NCBI GenBank assembly: GCA_947561395.2
Contig: OX387185.1
Coordinates: 23,503,866-23,567,865 of the forward strand
Source: Buxus sempervirens
Taxonomy: Eukaryota; Streptophyta; Magnoliopsida; Buxales; Buxaceae
Direction: 5' to 3'
DNA: 64,000 nt
Part shown: piece after piece, positions 57,328 to 64,000 of the stretch
How the letters are laid out: every line of letters starts with the position of its first letter
Numbering within the stretch: the stretch's first letter is position 1
Notes under the pieces: model-generated
The model's database searches: none
What the model was told of the DNA's origin: nothing
Seen by the model: the letters and a program-made list of their open reading frames with translations, nothing else
Made by a program: the position numbers and the translations under genes

Positions 57328-58559
57328 TGAGGTACCTGAGAAACAGGACTTTGCCAGAAAATGCCACAGCATCTGAAAGGCGCACGATTCAGAAACTGGC
57401 AGGACAATTCTTCCTCAGTGGAGGTAAGCTATACAAGAAGTCCTATAATGATTCACTGCTGCTATGTGTAACAGAAGAAGAGGCACAACAGTTGGTTGAT
57501 GAAGTCCATGGGGGACAATGTGGCGCACATATGAGCGGGCATATGCTAGCAAGGAAAATCTTGAGAATGGGTTATTACTGGTTAACTATGGAACATGATT
57601 GCCACATCCACGTGAGGAAATGCAAGTTATGCCAAATTTATGCTGACAACATTCATGCACCACCCAACACCTTGTACTCAATGACTTCTCCTTGGCCCTT
57701 CGCCATCTGGGGAATTGATATGATTGGAGAGATCCATCCGAAGGCATCAAATGGGCATCGATTCATCTTGGTTGCAATAGATTATTTTACCAAGTGGGTA
57801 GAGGCCGTGTCCTTTGCAGATGTTAAAGGGTCTCATGTACTGAAATTCATCAGAAATAATATTGTCTGTCGCTATGGTGTGCCTGAAGCACTCATCACAG
57901 ACAATGCCAAGAATTTGAATAACAAGGACATGGACAAAATGTGTGAAGATTTGAAGATCAGACATCTAAATTCTACAGCATATCGGCCCAAGATGAATGG
58001 AGCAGTAGAAGCTGCCAACAAAAATTTGAAGAAGATATTGGAAAAGATGGTAGTCACCTACAGAGACTGGCATGAGAAGCTGCCATATGCTTTGCATGCA
58101 TACCGAACCTCAATCAGGGTCTCAACCGGAGCAACCCCTTTCTCTCTTGTATATGGAATGGAGGCAGTCCTTCCCGTCGAAGTGCAGATCCCTTCACTCA
58201 GAATCCTGAAAGAAGCAGAGGTTGATGACATTGAATGGGAAAAATCAAGGTTTGACCAGTTGCAGTTGCTTGATGAGAAAAGGATTAAGGCTTTGTGCCA
58301 CGGGCAACTCTATCAGCAGAGAGCAGCTCGGACTTATAACAAAAAAGTAATACCACGACACTTCAAGGTGGGCAACATTGTTATGAAAAAGATATTCCCC
58401 CACCAAGAAAACAATAGAGGGAAATTCAAGCCAAACTATGAAGGACCTTTCATAGTACACAAAGTTCTGTCCAAAGGAGCACTAATCCTACAAGAGACGG
58501 ACGGAACTATTTTTCCTGAGCCAATAAATGCAGATGCAGTCAAACTGTATTATCCTTGA
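57327..58559 (+). CDS. Element D integrase (open frame)
   Basis: 410 codons, open from 57327 to 58559 but shifted relative to RT by a small indel, so it would not be made as part of the polyprotein. Zinc region: H61, H68, C99, C102 (HGGQCGAH .. CKLC). Catalytic core: D131 (WGIDMIGE), D192 (LITDNAKN), E228 (NGAVEAANKN), spacing D-35-E. The C-terminal part (KVGNIVMKKIF .. NYEGPFIVHKVL) is the usual GPY/F-type tail; there is no chromodomain. Integrase inserts the cDNA and generates the 5-bp duplication seen at D's ends. Confidence 0.92.
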   Translation: MRYLRNRTLPENATASERRTIQKLAGQFFLSGGKLYKKSYNDSLLLCVTEEEAQQLVDEVHGGQCGAHMSGHMLARKILRMGYYWLTMEHDCHIHVRKCKLCQIYADNIHAPPNTLYSMTSPWPFAIWGIDMIGEIHPKASNGHRFILVAIDYFTKWVEAVSFADVKGSHVLKFIRNNIVCRYGVPEALITDNAKNLNNKDMDKMCEDLKIRHLNSTAYRPKMNGAVEAANKNLKKILEKMVVTYRDWHEKLPYALHAYRTSIRVSTGATPFSLVYGMEAVLPVEVQIPSLRILKEAEVDDIEWEKSRFDQLQLLDEKRIKALCHGQLYQQRAARTYNKKVIPRHFKVGNIVMKKIFPHQENNRGKFKPNYEGPFIVHKVLSKGALILQETDGTIFPEPINADAVKLYYP

Positions 58560-60407
58560 GATCGTTCCAATTGGGAAATGAAGAGAGGCCATCCTTCACT
58601 CTCCCTCAAGCCTGTAAATCCTCCCCAAAAACCCAAAAATTCTCCCCTAGTTAAACACTTTTGAGCTTGAAAATTTCTTTTCAATCCTAGTACAGGTGTT
58701 CCTCCACGCCAAAAAGGGCATTCCTGACCCAAAAAAAAAAAAAAGAGAGCAATTGCGAAGAAAATCAAGAAAAAGAGAAGCAATTGCGAAGAAAATCAAG
58801 AAAAAGAAGGAAAGAAAAGAGTTGTGAAAAGCAAGATCAATATGAATTTCATACCAAAAAATAAGCTAGGATGTAAGCCCCAACAATAAAAGGAGCACTG
58901 TCCAAACCCATAAAGTTACAACCTTTTTGAGCCATTTGTCTTTCTTTCAAAACCCCAACCTAACCTACATTTCGTCTTATCTTGAAGACCTCTCGGATCT
59001 TAAAGTGAATGATCTTAAGCAAAACAGCCAAATCCGCATTTTCTGGTAATGACGGAATTGGATTCTCCCTGAAAGGACCAGACATAGTGAAAACCCAAAA
59101 AAGGGCGCTATGTGCAAAAAAGGGTCAGTCGTGGTTATTAAAAAAACTTTAAAAAAAAAGGAGAGAGAGAGAGCTGGTCATAAAGGGAAATGTAGCAAAA
59201 AAACAGAATGAACAATGCATTGAGTGGGGACAGCCAAGCAACCTGAAGGGCCCAGATTGGCAGACTGTGTTTGAGTCAACGCTCCAAGGCCTATGATGAC
59301 AAAGCTAAAAATACAAAGCACTCTAAGCTGTGTCTAACTTAAGGATTGACTTTTATGATAATTACAGGCACAAACACACACTACCACATCTGTGTTTTTC
59401 CGTAATTATTCTGCTTAACTATTCTTGGAATTTCCCCAGCTGTGCTGCTAACCCGTGAAGAGGGGCTCATTGCCTTAATCAATAGCCATTTTGATTTTGA
59501 TGAATTAAAAGGCCTAGAATAAACCAACCCTGCATATCCCCAATGGAACAAACACTGACATTTTGTTCCTTGTACAGGTTCAAAGAAGAAAGAAAGATGC
59601 AAGATGAACATAAAGAGGATACTTTGTTCCTTCATTCCCCAGCAGAGGCTTCTTCCCTTTCATCCCCAGCGGAGTTCGGAAGAAAGAAGATCGTCAAGAT
59701 CCTTAGACCCTCCAACAAAACTTCAAAATCAAAGAGGGACATCACAATAATTCCCAGAGAATCATCTAGACAGATCATACTCCCACCAAATCCCCAGTGG
59801 ATACTCATGAGTGGGAAGAAAAGCTCTAATACCTCAACAAGAGAAAGAACCTGGCAAGGAGAAGCAACAAGGAAAAGCAATAATGGGCCAATCCGCCTCC
59901 TCTTGTAAATTTTGATTTCCCACTTTTGTAAATAGTATAGACTAGAATAGGTGTGTGATCTCCGAGATGATGGACAGCAGCACGAAAGCTTCCTCCCGTC
60001 CTCCCACCGGCACTCCCAAACCCACACCTTGGCCTATCTCTCTTTAAAAAAAAAAAAAAAAAAAACTCAAGGAATCAAGAATTGAAGTCACTAAAAGCTT
60101 TAATGGAACAAACAAAAAGAAAAGAACATTGTTAAGTGCCTTGCATCAACGCCGAAACAGGCTGATGAGCTCAGATTTAATCCTATCTTTCTTTTCAAAA
60201 GACAGAGAACTAAGGAGCAGCCCCTATTCAAACCCGAAAGAGGGTATAGGGATTCCAAAATCAGGAAGTGATACCAGACATCTGACACTTCCCTTTCATT
60301 AAAAACAATTCAGTAATTGAGCTCGTCGACCATGTCGACAGAAATGCAAGGTGCAAAAATAAGGTTCTTTTTCTTCTTTGCCGCTCATCCCCTACGGTGA
60401 CTCCAGC
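58560..60407 (+). other. Element D 3' UTR
   Basis: No known gene. Contents: 'gagaggccatcctt' (58583-58596), a short two-copy tandem 'gcaattgcgaagaaaatc' (about 58749-58810), CCTACATTTCGTC (58964-58976; also twice in C), GA-rich and A-rich runs (59150-59175, 60045-60064), and an open frame of 121 codons (59543-59908) with no family match. Within that frame lie three tRNA-Arg-like motifs: TCCCCAGCAGAG (59636), ATCCCCAGCGGAGT (59662) and TCCCCAGTGGA (59791). An acceptor-like TTGTACAG^GTTC lies at about 59577. Confidence 0.65.
59636..59801 (+). other. tRNA-Arg 3'-end-like motifs in D 3' UTR
   Basis: The best copy, ATCCCCAGCGGAGT (59662-59675), is identical to 14 bases of the 3' end of plant tRNA-Arg(ACG) and could pair with most of D's primer site (46264-46282). 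Weaker copies are at 59636 and 59791. C's counterparts lie at 35687-36031. Confidence 0.5.
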
Positions 60408-60420
60408 AAAGAGGGGCAGC
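60408..60420 (+). promoter_or_regulatory. Polypurine tract of element D
   Basis: AAAGAGGGGCAGC directly before the 3' LTR. Identical to element C's. Confidence 0.88.
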
Positions 60421-62827
60421 TGTTAGCACCTGATTTTTGCACCCCCCAAAATAAAGAAAAATGAAAAGTCAAACCCTGAGGGGGTCAAAAATTGACTTTT
60501 TGATTCAAGTAAATTTGGCCATCAAACTTCATCTCATTGAAAAGAGCATTTCGACACGATTCCAACGCAACTGAATTTGCTAGAATCGAAGTCCAGATAA
60601 GAAAGATATGAGATGGTCAAACTTTTGGGAGCAAAAAGTTGCTCGACCCCAATTCTGCTGCCAAACTTGACCCCAGTGGACAGGTGGTTCCGAGCCGGTT
60701 CCAGCGACACTAAGTTTGCTGAAATCGGACACCGGATGAAGAAGTTATGAGCAGTTGAAGTTTCAGAAAAACTGCCCATGTGGCAAAAAGGCAGCAAAAA
60801 TGGAATAAACCAATAAAATAAATAAGATAAATGTGTTTAATAATATTTTAATAAAGGGAATCTCGCTTTTTAATAAAATAATCGAAAAATCGAATAAGAA
60901 TCTTGCAAAAAACCAAATTGAATAAAGTTTTGAAATCCAAACATTTTAAAAACGTGCTGGACCGTATTTCAATTATGGGCAGGGCATGCCCGTATTTGAA
61001 ATACGGGCAAGATTCTGGAAGAAAGACACGCGTCGCTGTACGGCGGAACACGCGTCCCGTACGACAGATTCGCGGGATTTACAAATGTGCGTTTTTCGCC
61101 CGTATTTAAATTACGGGCAAGGCACGCCCGTATTTGAATTACGGGCAAGGCACGCCCGTACTTCAACTACGGGCACGCCCCTTTTTGCCTATAAATAGAG
61201 AGGCCTCCCCCCTCATTTGGAGCAAGCCATTCTACCTGGCCGACCCTCCTCTCTTCCTTGCTGATTACCACGACTAAATGCTGCCCAATTGCCACCACCC
61301 TACCCAAGCCCATTTAACGCCCAAAATACCCTTGTCACCCCAAAACCATGCCTAAACCTCCAAAAGCCTCTTCTTAAACCCAACCTCCCACCAAACCTCT
61401 TCCAAAATCAATCCGGAAAATCCAAGGAGACGCGGAAGCGCTGCCAAATTGTCTGAAGAACCACCACGAATTAAGAAGGTATTTGTATGGTAAAAAGTTC
61501 TTTTAATCACTTCATTTTATGCTAATACCAATCTTTCTTTCATCTCTTAGTTTCTTTACATGATACTAACCTGTTCATTGAAGTTTTGCATGGCTAAAGG
61601 ATGTCTCATATATCCCTACAAAGAAAAGAAGGAGACTAAATCCATTAAAAGCAAAAGATGTGCTAATAAAGTGGTTAAATGTGATTTTTAAAGGGGATTT
61701 GCTCTCTTTGAACAAAACCAATGTGCCCCCTTACTTATGTCCTGCTAAGCATCATATAGCATACTGGAAAAAGATGGGAGCAAGAGAAGGAGGGGACTTT
61801 GTGACATTGCAAGATGATGAAGACCCAAAGAACATGAAAAGGAAGGAGAAAAATGGCCTTTGAGGCCAAATGAAGCTAATATAGCATCTTGAAAGAAATT
61901 CAAAAGCTCAACAGAGACCTCTAAAGCACCTAAGAAAGCCACGGAACTAATCCCAGGGAGAATCGGCGGCCAAAATGCAAGACTGGAGGCGCCCGTAAAC
62001 TCAGAACGGTCCAATCTGGACCGTGTTTGCTTCACGGGCAGGTTCAAACCGGACTCCATTCACGAGCAAGAGTGGACCGTATAGAAAATACGGGCAAATG
62101 TAAAGTAACATAAAAAACGTAATTTTTCGGCCGGTTGAACCTGATCCAACCCAAACCGGCTTGAACAGGCCCTTTAGACAATTTGGGCTATTTTGAGCCC
62201 AATAAAAGACTGTGGGCCCACCAAGACCACCCTGGGCCCACTTGTGAGTGGTCCACCTTAGACTAGCCTATACCAGGCCTGTTTGCAACAAACAGGCCCA
62301 GGCCCTTTGACCCTTGGCTAATGGGCCAAATTCAAGCCCACTAAGCCCATTTGCATGTGTAAATAGTTTAAATAAATAACCAAAATGGGTTACCCAATAG
62401 CCCAACTGGGCCCAAGGCCCAACCATGGCAACCTACGGGTCTTCCAACGGGACCCAGGTCCGACCCACTCCATTAAATAAAAAAAGATAAAAATCAAACC
62501 AAAAGGGACCCACACCTCCAGAGGGCCCCGCCAGACCTAACAAGGCAGCATGCTGGTCTAGGAAAAGGGTGAGCTTGACTCAAAAACCAGGGAGACCCGA
62601 GGGACCCGTCAAACTGACGGGGCAGGCCGGGGTGTCTTAGGGCTTCCCCGGACGTAACCGAGGACTTAGCTAGATCTCTAATAAGCCGCAGACCAAACTT
62701 AGACCAGATTAGGGCAAAACCGTGTCTGCCTGCACTCTCAGGCAGTAGCGACTCCGAATGTCCCGAGGCACGCACTGAAGGTGCGCCCGGTGTGCGATAT
62801 AGGATCCAGGATTTTTAGGTGCGCACA
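60421..62827 (+). repeat. 3' LTR of element D
   Basis: 2,407 bp, starting TGTTAGCACCTGATTTTTGC and ending GGTGCGCACA, followed by the CTAGG duplication. Under 2% different from the 5' LTR by eye, with the same internal landmarks (palindromes, TATA box about 61190, donor-like site about 61478, U5 hairpin). Confidence 0.95.
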
Positions 62828-62832
62828 CTAGG

Positions 62833-63229
62833 GCTTTCTGCCTTTTCTCTGATCTGGCCTGCTTTCGTCTGATTGTCTGATTTGGCCGGCTCTCGTCTGC
62901 TTTAAAAGACCATTCTGGACTCAGAGTGCTCCCCGAAGACTCAATGGGTCAAGGCCCACGGCTCTCGGTACTCAATGCATGGATCTGGGGTGGTTCCCCT
63001 GATCAAAGTTAGGTTGGCTTCCTAAATTAGGGCTGAGATAGCCCATGATCTAGGGTTCACTCAATTAGATGCAAAAAGCGGGGGTTGCTGCCCCTAATGG
63101 ACTCTGGATTTTATTCCGATTTTACTCCTCTTATATTCATCATTCACATCCTACTCACCCTCTCATGCTCAACGCAATGTTCATTCAGAAACGTTAGGTG
63201 GGGGAGGATACCCAGCCCGAGACATAAGC
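62833..63229 (-). other. Element C leader, continuation beyond element D
   Basis: Its reverse complement matches the leaders of A (about 13700-14050: 'ctttttgcatcta', 'ccctaatttaggaagccaacc', 'gatcaggggaaccaccc') and D (about 46900-47170). It confirms that D split C. Ends at LTR F. Confidence 0.75.
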
Positions 63230-64000
63230 TGTAAGACCCTGATTTTTGTGAGTTATTTATTTATTTATTTAGTTATTTATTCTGATGTATAAACTGTGTT
63301 TATCAGGTTATTTTGTGGTTTGAGGGCTTAGCCCATACTCGTATGTACAGGCGTTATATAGCCATTTTTCCGAAAAATCGTAGTATTATCATTTGTATTA
63401 TTAAAGTATAGTTATGTTATTATTAACGCGAATGGATGCGGAACATGTAGTATTTCCAGTGGGCGAGCATGCATAGGATCAAGGAAATGGGAGAGTATTC
63501 GAGCGCGTATGTATCAAGTAAGTGTACTAAAATGGAAAGTAGGGTTGGGTTTATGAGAATACGCTTATCATAATTTGTGAAACATTTTCGTTAAGTCTGG
63601 ACATCAGGAGAGATAGCGATTTCGGCTGGAGTGGCGACTAGGGCTTCTATTCGTGAAGAACCATAAATCGCAAGTGCTGAAAGAAGGAGTTCGGAGCTGA
63701 AGTTCAGTGGGTTATTTCTCTTTGCTCGAGAAGATTTGTTTCGGTAGATTTTTCATTCGCGTGCGTGGCCGGAGAAGTGATCGGCCGAGGTTTTACCATT
63801 CGGGAATAAGCGCACTCAGGTGAGTAGCACGGTTTTACAACTGGGGTTTTGTGCTTTATGTTTCTCTCGAGATTATTCTGATGCATGGTTTATATATCAA
63901 CTGATAGTATGAGTTTTTCTGGTTTTCTGGTTTTCGGGAAATTACATGAACAGAGTCTCCGGATTTAATTTTATATTTGAAAATGAAAGTGTTTAGATTA
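63230..64000 (+). mobile_element. LTR F, start of another element (cut by window)
   Basis: Starts abruptly with TGTAAGACCCTGATTTTTG, the usual opening of plant chromovirus-like LTRs, and continues to the window edge. It breaks element C's leader. The flank before it is TAAGC (63225-63229). No coding sequence seen in the 771 visible bases. Confidence 0.6.

Larger units (their letters stand above)
43841..62832 (+). mobile_element. Element D: complete Ogre-like (Tat) Ty3/gypsy retrotransposon
   Basis: The element is 43846-62827 (18,982 bp) between perfect CTAGG duplications (43841-43845 and 62828-62832). The 5' LTR is 43846-46260 and the 3' LTR 60421-62827, with tRNA-Arg primer site 46264 and polypurine tract 60408-60420. 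Order: leader, ORF1 (DUF7745-like), three tandem arrays, gag-protease, RT, degenerate RNase H, second RNase H, integrase, 1.9-kb 3' UTR. ORF1 upstream of gag, great length and dual RNase H are hallmarks of Ogre-type Tat elements. By eye the LTRs differ at about 40 of 2,400 positions (under 2%), so it is young, yet its frames carry about half a dozen breaks. It is inserted in the leader of element C. Confidence 0.95.
31251..63229 (-). mobile_element. Element C: Ogre/Tat-like, gag-only, split by element D
   Basis: Minus-strand element, read from right to left: leader fragment 63229-62833, [element D], leader and ORF1 remnant 43840 to about 42250, tandem array (about 42010-41300), gag 41116-39698, long 3' region with a 71-bp array, polypurine tract 34900-34888, 3' LTR 34887-31251. 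Its 5' LTR and primer site are missing because LTR F begins at 63230. No protease, RT, RNase H or integrase is present: gag ends right after its zinc knuckle and non-coding 3' sequence follows. The gag ORF is free of stops. LTR start and polypurine tract are the same type as D's, so D-like enzymes could in principle mobilise it. Confidence 0.85.

Noticed and set aside
57043..57372. Minus-strand 109-codon frame opposite pol
   Set aside because: Shadow of the second RNase H coding strand.
59543..59908. 121-codon frame in D 3' UTR as an accessory gene
   Set aside because: No family match and no open counterpart in C; kept only as a note.

Overview
The window looks like nuclear DNA of a seed plant, most likely a flowering plant with a large, repeat-rich genome. 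I found no host gene, no tRNA or rRNA gene and nothing bacterial. Almost all of it is nested retrotransposons: Ty3/gypsy elements of the Tat/Ogre type (TGT..ACA LTRs of 2.4-3.6 kb, tRNA-Arg primer site, an extra ORF before gag, two RNase H domains), Ty3/gypsy chromovirus-type elements (tRNA-Met primer site, C-terminal chromodomain) and one plant L1-type LINE. The species cannot be named from this.

Layout. 1-361 is the end of a chromovirus-like LTR, and 362-1157 an LTR-like remnant. Element A (+ strand, Ogre-like, gag only) runs from 1158 to 31250. Its 5' LTR (1158-13048) has been split by a solo chromovirus-like LTR (1653-4000, TSD CTACA) and by a full-length L1 LINE (6572-12682, 18-bp TSD). 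Its leader holds a solo Ogre-like LTR, B (14981-18117). Its decayed gag is split by element E (19321-28610, - strand chromovirus). Element C (- strand, gag only, intact gag) begins at 31251 with its 3' LTR (31251-34887). It continues through a 71-bp tandem repeat, gag (39698-41116) and a broken ORF1, and resumes at 62833-63229. C is split by element D (43846-62827), an 18,982-bp structurally complete Ogre-like element with 2.4-kb LTRs and a perfect CTAGG target duplication. F, another LTR, starts at 63230 and runs off the window.

How the parts relate. D has the full set: ORF1, gag, protease, RT, degenerate RNase H, second RNase H and integrase. Its reading frame carries about half a dozen disruptions, most explainable as C-to-T changes. 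A and C share D's LTR start and tRNA-Arg system (the primer site is visible in A and D), and C shares D's polypurine tract. Both lack pol, with different breakpoints, so they look like non-autonomous partners that would depend on enzymes from a D-like element.

The most interesting signals are non-coding and shared among A, B, C and D. They are arrays of short palindromes near the LTR TATA box; a splice-donor-like site after the putative first exon in every LTR; a covarying hairpin in U5 directly followed by a second copy of the primer-binding core; and, in the 3' regions of C and D, repeated sense-strand copies of the tRNA-Arg 3' end that could pair with the primer-binding site.
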